Below are positions 14,101 to 14,130 of a DNA stretch of 14,130 nucleotides, one piece after another. Source of the DNA: CAYONM01 sp964405325 (lineage in GTDB: Bacteria > Planctomycetota > UBA11346). The stretch spans positions 1 to 14,130 of the forward strand of contig CAYONM010000086.1 of NCBI GenBank assembly GCA_964405325.1. Direction: 5' to 3'. How positions within the stretch are numbered: the first letter of the stretch is position 1; each line of letters begins with the position of its first letter. The notes beneath the pieces are model-generated. The model saw only the letters and a list, made by a program, of their open reading frames with translations, had not been told where the DNA came from and did no database searches. The position numbers were made by a program, and so were the translations under genes.

Positions 14101-14130
14101 TCGTTGCTATCCGCAAGCAGGCCAAGATAA

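Noticed and set aside
1..14130. CRISPR arrays, tRNA or rRNA genes
   Set aside because: I saw no regularly spaced repeats, no tRNA-like cloverleaf with a TTCGA-type arm, and no rRNA sequence blocks while reading the window. The conserved protein genes leave little room for them.

Overview
The window is GC-rich, densely coded DNA from a Gram-negative (diderm) bacterium. The diderm call rests on a beta-barrel outer-membrane protein with a signal peptide and a C-terminal Phe, and on two exported L,D-transpeptidases. An mcsA-mcsB pair (protein-arginine kinase), a ferredoxin-type 2-oxoacid oxidoreductase gene and unusual family variants (extended NDK, giant-loop MFS transporter) would suit an anaerobic or PVC-like lineage (Kiritimatiellota, Lentisphaerota, Verrucomicrobiota). 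That placement is inference only; no rRNA or other taxonomic marker is present.

Layout, left to right. (1) 113-3078, minus strand: an envelope block with two adjacent LysM/YkuD L,D-transpeptidases (10 bp apart), a 355-bp gap, then an extended nucleoside diphosphate kinase. (2) 3254-6192, plus strand and divergent from the transpeptidases: an outer-membrane barrel protein, then mcsA and mcsB overlapping by 4 bp. A perfect inverted repeat sits exactly on the mcsA start. (3) 6196-8570, minus strand: plsY (glycerol-3-phosphate acyltransferase) and der (ribosome-assembly GTPase), with a doubtful small plus-strand ORF between them. (4) 8696-10094: a 60-aa single-TM protein and a korA-type oxidoreductase gene that breaks off after about 300 residues. 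It runs into a short AT-rich palindrome and an antisense fragment of a group II intron reverse transcriptase; the rest of korA and any korB are absent. (5) 10314-11288, plus strand: a small membrane protein and a UspA-like protein with a good promoter and a terminator. (6) 11426-14056, minus strand: a GPH/MFS-2 sugar-cation symporter carrying a helical insertion of about 380 residues in one loop.

Most genes are housekeeping or envelope genes. The items most worth a second look are the disrupted korA/RT junction, the giant-loop transporter, the mcsAB pair (both proteins depart from the family consensus at a key site, and an inverted repeat lies on the mcsA start), and a GC-rich hairpin element that recurs after two unrelated minus-strand genes. 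I did not find a clearly new multi-gene system.
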